Assembly: GCA_025929455.1 (NCBI GenBank)
Contig: JAICMB010000011.1
Location: 1 to 17,687 of the forward strand
DNA length: 17,687 nucleotides
Reading direction: 5' to 3'
From: Bryobacteraceae bacterium
Lineage (GTDB): Bacteria; Acidobacteriota; Terriglobia; Bryobacterales; Bryobacteraceae
Positions 1-7,336 of this stretch are shown in pieces (position 1 is the stretch's first letter; each line of letters starts with the position of its first letter). The translations under genes were made by a program, and so were the position numbers. The notes below the pieces were generated by a model. The model saw only the letters and a list, made by a program, of their open reading frames with translations, searched no databases and was not told the DNA's origin.

Positions 1-415
1 CAGGCAGTCTTGCTGCCTGCCCCATGCGCCGCCGTCCGCAAATCGCGCTCGGACCGTGGCTCGGTGCAGGCGCCCGCATTGGCTTCGTTTTTTCAGATGG
101 ATTCCGCATGTGAAGGCAGTCTTGCTGCCTGCGCATGCGCCGCCGTCCGCGAATGGCGCTCGGAGCGTGGCTTCGTTTTTTCGAGCAGTCCCCCGCGCCG
201 CGGGACGCCGCACGTGCAGGCGCCCGCATTGGCTTCGTTTTTTCAGATCTGTTCCGCAGTGGCGCAGGCAGTCTTGCTGCCTGCGCATGCGCCGGCCGCT
301 CGCAAATCGCGCCGAGAGAGTGGCTTCGTTTTCAAGCACCCCCAGCCGTGTGGCCGCCGGCGCCACTGGTCGTGCCCGCCGCAGCGCGCGCGCCCTGAGA
401 GTGGCTTCGTTTTTC
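1..415. repeat. Degenerate tandem/interspersed repeat array upstream of tolQ
   Basis: Three copies of GGCAGTCTTGCTGCCTGC begin at 3, 115 and 267, spaced 112 and 152 bp apart. Copies 1 and 2 are followed by a GCGCCGCCGTCCGC-type block; in copy 3 this block is altered. A second block, GTGCAGGCGCCCGCATTGG, occurs near 64 and 214. The string TGGCTTCGTTTT recurs five times (80, 168, 230, 321, 402), each time running into a T tract. The units decay towards tolQ, and the array is cut by the window start, so it may extend upstream. All three forward frames are open here, but the translations are Ala/Arg/Pro-rich and look non-coding. The function is unknown. It could be an intergenic hairpin repeat family, a set of terminator-like units, or the remnant of a transcribed RNA. 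Confidence 0.75.
262..286. other. Perfect 10-bp hairpin in the third repeat copy
   Basis: GCGCAGGCAG (262-271) pairs perfectly with CTGCCTGCGC (277-286) around the loop TCTTG. The same loop with a 6-7 bp stem occurs at 1-19 and 114-130. The stem runs directly into the self-complementary GCGCATGCGC (283-292). Conservation of both loop and stem in all three copies suggests that the folded form, as RNA or as cruciform DNA, is what is maintained. That last point is inference. Confidence 0.6.
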
Positions 416-512
416 GCACCTCCTCCACCCCCGCTCCCTTGTACCTGCCCCGCGCGCCGCAGCCGTCCAACCGCACAGCGGAGGTCAGCGCGCGCACGCC
501 GTGGCCCGCCTC

Positions 513-547
513 TCCGCGAAAAAAACATTCGCGGACCTGTTTGTTTT
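513..547 (+). terminator. Terminator-like stem-loop before tolQ
   Basis: TCCGCGAA (513-520) pairs perfectly with TTCGCGGA (528-535) around a 7-nt A-rich loop. It is followed by CCTGTTTGTTTT, an imperfect U-rich tail. This resembles a weak Rho-independent terminator that would insulate the tol operon from transcription through the upstream repeats. The T tract is interrupted and starts two bases after the stem, so an operator or another structural role is also possible. Confidence 0.35.
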
Positions 548-572
548 GCGTGCATCCGGAGCGCGGCGCGGA

Positions 573-578
573 TATGAT
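573..578 (+). promoter_or_regulatory. Possible -10 element for the tol-pal operon
   Basis: TATGAT matches the sigma-70 -10 consensus TATAAT at five of six bases. It sits about 28 bp before the proposed tolQ start at 607, so a transcript starting near 585 would still include the AAAGGAG ribosome site at 595-601. No good -35 is found at 16-18 bp spacing; TTGCGT at 546 is 21 bp away. The call rests on one hexamer and on position. Confidence 0.2.
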
Positions 579-606
579 GGATTTTGCGAGCGTGAAAGGA
601 GCAGGA

Positions 607-1344
607 TTGATCACACCGCACGTGGGGCTTTTTCTACAGCTCAGCTTTTGGGAGCTGATCAAAAGCTCCGGGCCGATTCCCAAAGCCGTCATCATCATTC
701 TGGTGTTTTTTTCGTTGCTGTCCTGGACGGTCATCTTTTCGAAGTGGTCGGTATTTCGGAAAGCGCGCGATGCCAACCGCGCTTTCCTCAGGGCGTTCCG
801 AAAATCCTCGAACCTGCAGGCCGTAGCCGCCGCGAGTGAACAGTTTCGCGCCTCGCCTCTGGTCGGTGTGTTCGACTTCGGCTACACAGAAGTAGACCGG
901 CAAGTCAAAGCGCGCGCGTCGGTCACCAACAAAGTCGCACTGGAGCGCAGTCTGCAGCTCGGCATCAGCGAAGAAGTCATGGCCCTCGAGCGCAACATGA
1001 TGTGGCTCGCCACCACCGCCACGGTCTCGCCGTTCATCGGCCTGTTCGGCACCGTGTGGGGCATCATCGACGCGTTTCAAGGTCTCGGCAACGCGGGCGC
1101 TGCCAGTCTGCGCGCCGTAGCTCCCGGAATTTCGGAAGCGTTGATCACCACCGCACTGGGCCTCGCGGCTGCAATTCCCGCCGCCATCTTCTACAACTTC
1201 TTCGGGAACTCGATCAAAGAGTTCGGCGGGCGCATGGAGGACTTCGCGCTGGAGTTCCTCAACCTCGCCGAACGCACCTACGACGACTACGGGCATGGCG
1301 CGCCAGTGCGTGGCAGCTACGGCACGGAACGGAGTTTCGATTAG
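607..1344 (+). CDS. tolQ: TolQ, Tol-Pal motor subunit (MotA/TolQ/ExbB proton channel family)
   Basis: TolQ is the inner-membrane stator that, with TolR, couples the proton gradient to TolA movement during outer-membrane constriction at division. From the TTG start the product is 245 residues, close to the usual ~230. Hydrophobic segments lie at about 24-44, 133-155 and 173-199. The stretch SPFIGLFGTVWGIIDAF (141-157) and GISEALITTALGLAAAIPA (174-192) match the family's TM2/TM3 signatures closely. I chose TTG 607 because AAAGGAG (595-601) lies 5 nt upstream. ATG 574 or 577, in the same frame, would add 10-11 residues but have no well-placed ribosome site. The frame stays open back to position 10 through the repeats, and that extension looks non-coding. 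tolR starts 2 nt after the stop. The family call is secure; the start is less so. Confidence 0.93.
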   Translation: MITPHVGLFLQLSFWELIKSSGPIPKAVIIILVFFSLLSWTVIFSKWSVFRKARDANRAFLRAFRKSSNLQAVAAASEQFRASPLVGVFDFGYTEVDRQVKARASVTNKVALERSLQLGISEEVMALERNMMWLATTATVSPFIGLFGTVWGIIDAFQGLGNAGAASLRAVAPGISEALITTALGLAAAIPAAIFYNFFGNSIKEFGGRMEDFALEFLNLAERTYDDYGHGAPVRGSYGTERSFD

Positions 1345-1346
1345 CG

Positions 1347-1790
1347 ATGGCGTTTAATCTCGGAAACACATCGCCAGGTGGCCGCAGCCGTTATCGCGGC
1401 TCCGGCATGCTCTCCGACATCAATGTCATCCCGCTGGTGGACGTCGTGCTCGTTCTGCTGATCATCTTTATGCTCACGGCGCATGTAATGGAATACGGCC
1501 TCGAGGTCGATGTTCCTAAAGTGAGCACCACGCGCGAGAGCACCAAGGACCTGCCGGTCATTACGGTCACGCGGGACGGTGACATGATGCTGAACGACCG
1601 GCCCGTCAACATCAACGACCTGGGCCCGCAGATTCGCGCCCGTTTTAAGAACGCGACGGCGGTCTACGTGCGCGCCGATAAGGGCGTCACCTGGGACCCG
1701 CTGGCGAACGTGGTGGCCGCGCTCGGCGACGCGCACTTCACCGTCAACATGGTGACGCAGCCGGCCGACGAAGCGAGGGCCAAGCGTTAA
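1347..1790 (+). CDS. tolR: TolR/ExbD biopolymer transport protein
   Basis: TolR is the second motor subunit. It has a short cytoplasmic N-terminus, one membrane helix and a periplasmic domain, and it works with TolQ to energise TolA. The 147-residue product has the hallmark DINVIPLVDVVLVLLIIFML (residues 24-43). Asp32 lies inside the helix at the place of the essential proton-carrying Asp (Asp23 in E. coli TolR). The C-terminal part (about 60-140) fits the ExbD/TolR periplasmic fold, with VYVRADKGV and the N-V-A-A-L region. ATG 1347 follows the tolQ stop by 2 nt, with GGAG at 1331-1334, and ends in TAATG overlapping the next gene by one base. ExbD of a TonB system is the alternative name, but the neighbouring tolB and pal favour TolR. 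Confidence 0.94.
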   Translation: MAFNLGNTSPGGRSRYRGSGMLSDINVIPLVDVVLVLLIIFMLTAHVMEYGLEVDVPKVSTTRESTKDLPVITVTRDGDMMLNDRPVNINDLGPQIRARFKNATAVYVRADKGVTWDPLANVVAALGDAHFTVNMVTQPADEARAKR

Positions 1791-2560
1791 TGTCCGCGCA
1801 GGCCGATATCCTCGACCAACACGAGAGCCTGCGAACGCCGTTTCTAGTCTCCATAGCGTTTCATGCCGCCATCATCGCCGGCGTCGGCCTCTGGGCCGCC
1901 AGCTCCTGGAGCTTCGAGGAATGGGGCAACCAGGACGTGGCGTTCGGAAACGCCGTCTCGGTAACCGCTGTGCGCGCGCTGCCGGTGTACGAAAATCCCG
2001 GCCGCTTGAACCCGGTTGCGAACGATACCCAGAATCAGACGCAGCAGTTGCCGAAGGAAGCCCCGGTCAAGCACGTGCGAGAACCGGAGAACGCGATTCC
2101 GCTCAAACGCACGCACACGAAGCCGGCGCACGAGGACACCGCGGTGCAGAAGTACCGTCCGGAACCGGTGCGCCCGAACCAGGTCTATAGCCATGAAGCA
2201 CCGGCGGCGGTTTCACCGATGTTCGCCAAAGCGGGCACGGCGGCGGGCGTCGGTGTCGACCAGAACAGTCTTTTCGGATCACGCTACGGCGCGTACGCGC
2301 AGCTCCTCATGGAACGTGTTGCGCAGCACTGGAATACCGGCGGCTTGCAGGGCGTCCGCGCGCCGTATGTGATGGTGGGCCTCACCATCTTCCGCAATGG
2401 CACGATACAGAATCCGCACGTCACGCAGTCCAGCAACAACTATCTGTTCGACACCTCGGCGCTGCGTGCGGTGATGGCAGCCGCGCCGTTTCCGCCGCTG
2501 CCGGCAGAGTATTCGGGCGCGTCCGTAAATCTCGAATTCAGGTTCGTACTGCAACGATGA
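1790..2560 (+). CDS. TonB C-terminal-domain protein in the TolA position
   Basis: This is a membrane-anchored periplasmic linker expected to carry force from TolQR to the TolB/Pal side. Of its 256 residues, 1-16 are cytoplasmic and 17-37 form the anchor. The anchor contains Ser21-x3-His25, matching the S-x3-H motif by which TonB and TolA contact their motors. Residues 60-150 form a charged, Pro-containing linker. Residues 165-256 form a TonB-type C-terminal domain, including LTIFRNGTI, SALRAV and a final LEFRFVLQR strand. It is much shorter than E. coli TolA (421 residues) and lacks the long Ala/Lys helical domain. The start overlaps the tolR stop as TAATG, and the stop overlaps tolB as ATGA. 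Its place between tolR and tolB argues for a TolA role, while the fold is TonB-like, so I give no symbol. Confidence 0.88.
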   Translation: MSAQADILDQHESLRTPFLVSIAFHAAIIAGVGLWAASSWSFEEWGNQDVAFGNAVSVTAVRALPVYENPGRLNPVANDTQNQTQQLPKEAPVKHVREPENAIPLKRTHTKPAHEDTAVQKYRPEPVRPNQVYSHEAPAAVSPMFAKAGTAAGVGVDQNSLFGSRYGAYAQLLMERVAQHWNTGGLQGVRAPYVMVGLTIFRNGTIQNPHVTQSSNNYLFDTSALRAVMAAAPFPPLPAEYSGASVNLEFRFVLQR

Positions 2561-3897
2561 CACGTACTGTTCTCATATCCATCGCCGTGCTGGGAAGCAT
2601 CGGCGCGCTCGCGATCGCACAGCAGCCGATCATCGAAGTCAACAAAGCGGGAGAGAAGCCCGCCATCGCGGTGCCCGATTTCCGCGGCGCCGGCGAAGCA
2701 CAGCAGTTCATGAGCGTGTTCAACCGCACGCTCTGGGACGAACTGCAGAACTCCGGCCAACTGCGCATGGTCGCCAAAGGTATGTATCCGTTGCAGGCGC
2801 CACAGCAGCCCGCCGACCTGCGTCCGGCGCCGCAGACGCCTTCACTTACCCAATGGTCCAGCCCGCCCGCCAACGCCAACTATCTTGCGTTCGGCTACAC
2901 CGCGGTGCAGAACGGCAACCTGGTTCTGTTCGGATGGCTGGACAACACCACGCAACCGGCCAACCCGCAGGTGCTCGGCAAGGTCTACGTCGGAACGCTG
3001 GACCAGGCCGGCGCCATCAAGGTGGCGCGCGATTTTGCCTCCGACATCCTAAAGCGCTTTGGCGCCGTCAGCCTGGCGGGAACAAAAATATTGTTCGTTT
3101 CCGACCGCAGCGGCCACAAAGAGATATGGTCGATGGATTACGACGGCTCCAACCAAAAGCAGGTGACGCATTACGGATCGATCACCACATTCCCTGCTGT
3201 GTCGAGCGACGCGACCAAGGTGGCGTGCACCACGTTCGCCCACGGACTGCCGCAGATCTCACTCTTTTCTTTGGAATCCAACCGCCGTCTGCCGTTCTAC
3301 AACCAGGCGGCTTCCATGAACGCGGCGTCGGATTTCATGCCGGACAACCAGCATATCCTGTTATATTCCACGGCCGCCGGAGGTCCTTCGCAGATTTACG
3401 TTGCGCGCACCGACGGCAGCGACTGGAGGCGCATCACACATTCCCGCTCTATCGAAGTAGAGCCGAAGATCAATCCCAAAACGGGCGCGGAAATCGTATT
3501 TGTTTCGGGGCGCTCGGGGCCGGAACCGCAACTATATAGAATGAATGTAGATGGTGCGGATGTCGTACGGCTGACGAACGGCCAGGGCGAGGCCGTCAAT
3601 CCGTCCTGGAATCCGGACGGACAGCACATCGCGTTCGCATGGACGCGCGGCTTCGAGCCGGGCTCCTTTAACATTTTCGTCATGGACGTTGCATCGCGGG
3701 AAACGGTGCAACTGACGCATGGTGAAGGCCGCAACGAAAATCCAAGCTGGGCGCCGGATGGCGTCCATTTGGTTTATTCTTCCAGACGGGGCCGCTCCAT
3801 TCAAATCTGGACCATGCTTGCCAACGGGACGGACAAGCGTCAACTTACGACCGTCGGCAATAACGAGAAGCCCGTCTGGAGTAAAGCAGCACAGTAA
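2557..3897 (+). CDS. tolB: TolB, periplasmic beta-propeller of Tol-Pal
   Basis: TolB is a soluble periplasmic protein that binds Pal and receives the TolA signal. The 446-residue product (E. coli about 430) has a Sec signal peptide with likely cleavage after AIA (residue 21). An N-terminal domain spans about 33-165, with IAVPDFRG near its start. A C-terminal six-bladed WD40-like propeller follows. Its repeats are visible as ILFVSDRSGHKEIWSMDYDG, IYVARTDGSDWRRITH, LYRMNVDGADVVRLT, NPSWNPDGQHIAF and NPSWAPDGVHLVYSS, each carrying the PDG-H-I/L or D-G-S turns of PD40 repeats. ATG 2557 overlaps the previous stop (ATGA), indicating translational coupling. About 35 nt separate it from pal. Nothing appears truncated. 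Confidence 0.95.
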   Translation: MTRTVLISIAVLGSIGALAIAQQPIIEVNKAGEKPAIAVPDFRGAGEAQQFMSVFNRTLWDELQNSGQLRMVAKGMYPLQAPQQPADLRPAPQTPSLTQWSSPPANANYLAFGYTAVQNGNLVLFGWLDNTTQPANPQVLGKVYVGTLDQAGAIKVARDFASDILKRFGAVSLAGTKILFVSDRSGHKEIWSMDYDGSNQKQVTHYGSITTFPAVSSDATKVACTTFAHGLPQISLFSLESNRRLPFYNQAASMNAASDFMPDNQHILLYSTAAGGPSQIYVARTDGSDWRRITHSRSIEVEPKINPKTGAEIVFVSGRSGPEPQLYRMNVDGADVVRLTNGQGEAVNPSWNPDGQHIAFAWTRGFEPGSFNIFVMDVASRETVQLTHGEGRNENPSWAPDGVHLVYSSRRGRSIQIWTMLANGTDKRQLTTVGNNEKPVWSKAAQ

Positions 3898-3932
3898 AGA
3901 AGAGAGTTCGTTTCCAACTTAGAGGAGAATAA

Positions 3933-4727
3933 ATGAGAAGAAGAAATCAGGTTTACTTCGGCAGAGTTGGGGCCGTGGTTTTAGCGCTATCTCTGCTGGT
4001 TGTAGTATCCGCTTGTAAAAAGAAAGTCCCCCCTCCGCCTCCGCCTCCGCCGGCCGCGCCTGCCACTCCAGCGCCTCCGCCGGCCAAAGCAGCGATCAGC
4101 AGCTTTACGGCAGAGCCGGGGACCATCGAGAAGGGTCAGTCGGCCACCTTGAGCTGGTCGATCAGCAACGCAACCGACATGTCGATCGACAATGGCATCG
4201 GCGCGGTGCAGAGCCAGGGTACCCGCCAGGTGTTCCCGAGCCAGACAACGACCTATACGCTCACGGCCAACGGTCCCGGTGGATCCGACACGCGCAGCGT
4301 GACGGTGAACGTAACGACACCGCCGCCACCGCCGCCGCCACCGCCCGCCGCCCCGTCGATGAGCAGCAATGAACTGCTATCGAGCCAGGGGCAGGACGCC
4401 TACTTCGATTACGACAAGAGCGACATCCGTCCGGATGCACGCGATGCGCTGACGCACGACGCCGATCTGCTGAAGCGCATTCTGCAGCAGGATCCGAACT
4501 TTACGTTCCAGTTGGAGGGTAATGCCGACGAACGCGGTTCCGCGGAATACAACCTCGCTTTGGGCGATCGCCGCGCAGCTTCCGCCAAGGACTTCCTGGT
4601 CCAACTGGGCGTCCCGGCGGACCGTATGAAGACCATCAGCTACGGCAAAGAGAAGCCGGTGTGTACGGACGCGACGGAAGAGTGCTATCAGCGCAACCGT
4701 CACGTGCACATCGCGCCCGCACAGTAG
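3933..4727 (+). CDS. pal: Pal, peptidoglycan-associated lipoprotein with an inserted Ig-like domain
   Basis: Pal anchors the outer membrane to peptidoglycan and is cycled by TolB. The signal peptide ends in a lipobox, V25-S-A-C28, so Cys28 should be lipidated. Eight prolines (33-40) and a Pro/Ala linker follow. Residues 54-128 resemble an Ig-like beta-sandwich, with ISSFTAEPGTIEKG at one end and TTTYTLTANGPGGSDTRSVT at the other. Nine more prolines (130-138) precede an OmpA-C domain at about 155-262. Asp199 (NADERG) and Arg213 (LGDRRA) keep the residues expected to grip diaminopimelate, and SYGKEKP is present. The usual GHADERG reads GNADERG, and the late NRR motif reads NRH. Cys244 and Cys251 could form a disulphide. 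At 264 residues it is well above E. coli Pal (173), because of the extra domain and linkers. AGGAG (3923-3927) supports ATG 3933. Confidence 0.95.
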   Translation: MRRRNQVYFGRVGAVVLALSLLVVVSACKKKVPPPPPPPPAAPATPAPPPAKAAISSFTAEPGTIEKGQSATLSWSISNATDMSIDNGIGAVQSQGTRQVFPSQTTTYTLTANGPGGSDTRSVTVNVTTPPPPPPPPPAAPSMSSNELLSSQGQDAYFDYDKSDIRPDARDALTHDADLLKRILQQDPNFTFQLEGNADERGSAEYNLALGDRRAASAKDFLVQLGVPADRMKTISYGKEKPVCTDATEECYQRNRHVHIAPAQ

Positions 4728-4753
4728 CGTAGAACGATGATGCAGACCCGGGG

Positions 4754-4775
4754 GCGCCGCATGGCATTGCGGCGC
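4754..4775 (+). other. Stem-loop between pal and cpoB
   Basis: GCGCCGCA (4754-4761) pairs perfectly with TGCGGCGC (4768-4775) around a 6-nt loop. No T run follows (next bases TTCCGCAAC), so it is not a standard intrinsic terminator. It could stabilise the upstream mRNA end or lower transcription of cpoB and xseA relative to tol-pal. The 155-nt gap (4728-4882) is the longest inside the operon and holds no other supportable feature. Confidence 0.45.
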
Positions 4776-4882
4776 TTCCGCAACACGCTGGAACTCTACT
4801 CTGGTTCCGGCGTTAAATAGAAGTTAGATTCTGTTTCCGCGCTGGCCACCCGGCCGGGCGATTCAAACGGGAAGTGTTGCTT

Positions 4883-5800
4883 ATGAAGCTAGTCCGATTT
4901 TTATGTATCTTGGCGGTCGCCGTCCCGATGTGTTCGGCCGCCAGCAAGGAGATCGTCGAACTCCAGCGCGACGTATCCAATCTGAGCGATCAATTGCGCT
5001 CTCTGCAGCAGGCCGTCAATCAAATGCAAGGCACCATGCAGACGCAGTTTCAGAACATGATGGATATGTTCAACCGGCAGAACGCGCAGATTGCGGTGTT
5101 GCAGAACAATACCGCGGATGCGCTGCAGAAACAGCAGCAGACCGTATCTCAGCCGCTGATCGGCGTCGGTCAGAAGGTCGATCAGATGTCGGAAGATTTT
5201 CGCGCGCTGCGCGAGACCGTAAACGATTTGACGGTGCGCATCGGCAAGCTGGACCAGCGCGTCGTCGATCTGCAGAACGCGGAGAACGCGGCCAGGAATC
5301 CTCCGGCGCCGCCGCCGGCCACGGGCACGACGGGCGGACCGTCGGCCGCGAATACCGCGCCGGGCGGTCCGCCCGCCGGCATGTCGGCTGAGCAGGTGTA
5401 TTCGAATGCGTACCGCGATTACACCGGCGGTCAGTACGATCTGGCATTGTCCGAGTTCAACGACTATGTGAAGTATTTCAAAAACACACAGTTCGCTCCG
5501 GACGCGCAATACTACGTCGGCGACATTCTGCTGAAACAGAAGAACTACGACAATGCGCTCACCGCGTTCGATGCGGTATTAGAGCAGTATTCCGATAACC
5601 GCAAGACGGCGGCGGCGCATTACATGAAGGGCAAGACGCTGCTTGCGATGAGCAAGCGCGATGCCGCGGCGAAAGAGTTCCGTGAAGTCGTTTCGAAATT
5701 CCCGGACAGCGACGTCGCCCCGAACGCCAAGGCCGAGCTGCGCAGTCTCGGCCTCAGCGTTTCGCGGCCGGCCAGCCGCAGCCGCGCCCGCCATCGATAG
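4883..5800 (+). CDS. cpoB: CpoB/YbgF, Tol-Pal coordinator with coiled coil and TPRs
   Basis: CpoB is a periplasmic protein that in E. coli links Tol-Pal to peptidoglycan synthesis at the septum. The 305-residue product has a signal peptide ending near MCSAA (residues 16-20). A Gln-rich coiled coil follows (about 22-135), then a Gly/Pro/Ala linker (136-167), and a TPR region (168-292) whose helices include AYRDYTGGQYDLALSEF, YYVGDILLKQKNYDNALTAF and YMKGKTLLAMSKRDAAAKEF. This is the family order: trimerising coil, then TPRs. The basic C-terminal tail, rich in Ser and Arg, is unusual. ATG 4883 is preferred because GGGAAG (4869-4874) lies 8 nt upstream; GTG 4874 and TTG 4877 are in frame but would overlap or adjoin that site. 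Confidence 0.9.
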   Translation: MKLVRFLCILAVAVPMCSAASKEIVELQRDVSNLSDQLRSLQQAVNQMQGTMQTQFQNMMDMFNRQNAQIAVLQNNTADALQKQQQTVSQPLIGVGQKVDQMSEDFRALRETVNDLTVRIGKLDQRVVDLQNAENAARNPPAPPPATGTTGGPSAANTAPGGPPAGMSAEQVYSNAYRDYTGGQYDLALSEFNDYVKYFKNTQFAPDAQYYVGDILLKQKNYDNALTAFDAVLEQYSDNRKTAAAHYMKGKTLLAMSKRDAAAKEFREVVSKFPDSDVAPNAKAELRSLGLSVSRPASRSRARHR

Positions 5801-5836
5801 CATCCGCCTCGCAGCTCCCGCCTTCGTACCTTCGCA

Positions 5837-7321
5837 GTGGAACAATTAGCTCTTGGATGGCAACCGCAACGGCGAACCTGGACGGTTGCCGAAATCACGG
5901 CGCGCATTCGCGGGTTGCTGGAGAGCAACTTTGAAGATGTGTGGATCGCCGGAGAAATATCCGGCTGCCATGTTGCCGCCAGCCGGCACTGTTATTTCAC
6001 GCTGAAGGACGCGAGCGCGCAAATACGCTGCATCTGCTACTCCTCTTCGCTGCGTTATCTCAAGTTCAAACCGCAGGACGGCATCGCGGTGCTCGCGCGC
6101 GGGCGCGTTACGGTTTACGACCCGCGCGGAGAGTATCAACTTACGGTCGAGTCGCTGGAGCCGCAGGGTCACGGCGCCCTGCAACTCGCCTTCGAGCAAT
6201 TGAAAAAGAAGCTGGCCGCGGAAGGGCTGTTCGAAGCGGCGCGGAAACGGACGCTGCCGAAGCTGCCGCGCCGCATCGGGATCGTGACGTCGCCGCAGGG
6301 CGCGGTGATCCAGGATATTCGCAACGTGCTGTCGCGGCGGTTTCCGGGCGTGCATCTGCGGCTCTACCCGGTACTGGTGCAGGGCGAAGGTGCCGCCGAA
6401 ACGATCTGCCGCGCGCTCGAATATTTCACGGCGACGAGTTGGGCGGAGGTGGTCATCGTCGCGCGCGGCGGGGGCTCGCTTGAAGACCTGTGGCCATTCA
6501 ACGAGGAGAGTGTCGCGCGCGCTATTGTGGCCTCGCGGGCGCCGGTCATCTCCGCGGTCGGCCACGAAACGGATTTTACGATCGCCGACTTCGTGGCCGA
6601 CCTGCGCGCGCCGACTCCGTCGGCAGCGGCGGAACTGGTGATCTGCACGCGCCAGGAATTGCTCGACGGACTCGGTGCCGCGCGAGCGAAGCTGGTCCAG
6701 GCGTTGCGATACGGTATCGCAATGCACGCACGCGCGTTGCATCAGCGCGGACTCGATCGCATTTCGACAGTTCTGCATCGCGCGATAGGCCGCCGCATGC
6801 AGCGCATCGACGAGCTCGACTACTGCCTGCGGGAGCACGCCGCGCGCGCCATCGCGCTGCGTCGCAGGACGCTGCACGATGTGACGGAGCGACTGCGCCA
6901 TCGAGACTTGCGCGTGCGTTTCGGCGAGGTCCGCGCCAGGATCGATGCCGCCGAACGCGCCCTGCTGTTGCACGTGGACATGGGCCGCCGAAAGCAGATG
7001 CTCGATGCGTACGCCGCTCGTGTGCGGGGAGCCGACATTCGGTTCCGCGTTTCCGCGCTCCGAGCCGGGCTCGATGCTGAGGAGCAGGCGCTCTTGCAGG
7101 CCATGCGCCTACGCACTGCACGCGCACGAGCGCGGCTGGACATGCTGGCCGCGAATCTTACGCAGCTCAGCCCGCTGAAAATTCTCGACCGTGGCTATGC
7201 CATCGTGACGACGCCGGCCGGCGCGCTCGTAAAATCGCCTGCCGACGCGCCGCAGGGCGCCACAGTCCGAGCCCGCCTCGCCCGCGGCGAAATCGAGGCC
7301 GTGGTGACGCGGAGCGAGTAA
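5837..7321 (+). CDS. xseA: Exodeoxyribonuclease VII large subunit
   Basis: XseA is the catalytic subunit of ExoVII, which degrades single-stranded DNA from both ends. An N-terminal OB-fold (about 15-110) has TWTVAEITARIRGLLE and FEDVWIAGEISG. The catalytic part carries RIGIVTSPQGAVIQDI (146-161), VARGGGSLEDLWPFNEE (208-224) and SAVGHETDFTIADFVADLRA (239-258), all family signatures. A long Arg-rich helical region (about 265-450) is followed by the usual C-terminal strand LSPLKILDRGYAIV. At 494 residues it is somewhat longer than E. coli XseA (456). GTG 5837 is the only start codon between the cpoB stop and the OB-fold in this frame. It lacks a clear ribosome site and is in frame with cpoB, 36 nt after the cpoB stop. 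No xseB is visible downstream. Confidence 0.95.
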   Translation: MEQLALGWQPQRRTWTVAEITARIRGLLESNFEDVWIAGEISGCHVAASRHCYFTLKDASAQIRCICYSSSLRYLKFKPQDGIAVLARGRVTVYDPRGEYQLTVESLEPQGHGALQLAFEQLKKKLAAEGLFEAARKRTLPKLPRRIGIVTSPQGAVIQDIRNVLSRRFPGVHLRLYPVLVQGEGAAETICRALEYFTATSWAEVVIVARGGGSLEDLWPFNEESVARAIVASRAPVISAVGHETDFTIADFVADLRAPTPSAAAELVICTRQELLDGLGAARAKLVQALRYGIAMHARALHQRGLDRISTVLHRAIGRRMQRIDELDYCLREHAARAIALRRRTLHDVTERLRHRDLRVRFGEVRARIDAAERALLLHVDMGRRKQMLDAYAARVRGADIRFRVSALRAGLDAEEQALLQAMRLRTARARARLDMLAANLTQLSPLKILDRGYAIVTTPAGALVKSPADAPQGATVRARLARGEIEAVVTRSE

Positions 7322-7336
7322 AGCGTCTGGGGACCG

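Noticed and set aside
1..286. Possible CRISPR array from the three GGCAG/CTGCC copies
   Set aside because: The copies are 112 and 152 bp apart, the intervening DNA is itself repeated, and there are no uniform 25-45 bp unique spacers and no cas genes.
10..573. Long open frame continuous with tolQ, plus two further open + frames over the same region
   Set aside because: The translation is Ala/Arg/Pro-rich with repeated peptides copied from the DNA repeats. Three frames are open at once, as expected by chance in GC-rich repeats, and TolQ homologues do not have such an extension.
4754..4785. Rho-independent terminator after pal
   Set aside because: The 8-bp stem is perfect, but no T tract follows. 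It is kept only as a stem-loop.
5846..6973. 375-codon open frame on the minus strand inside xseA
   Set aside because: It is antisense to conserved ExoVII motifs, its translation is Arg/Gln/Ala-rich without a recognisable domain, and it reflects third-position GC bias.
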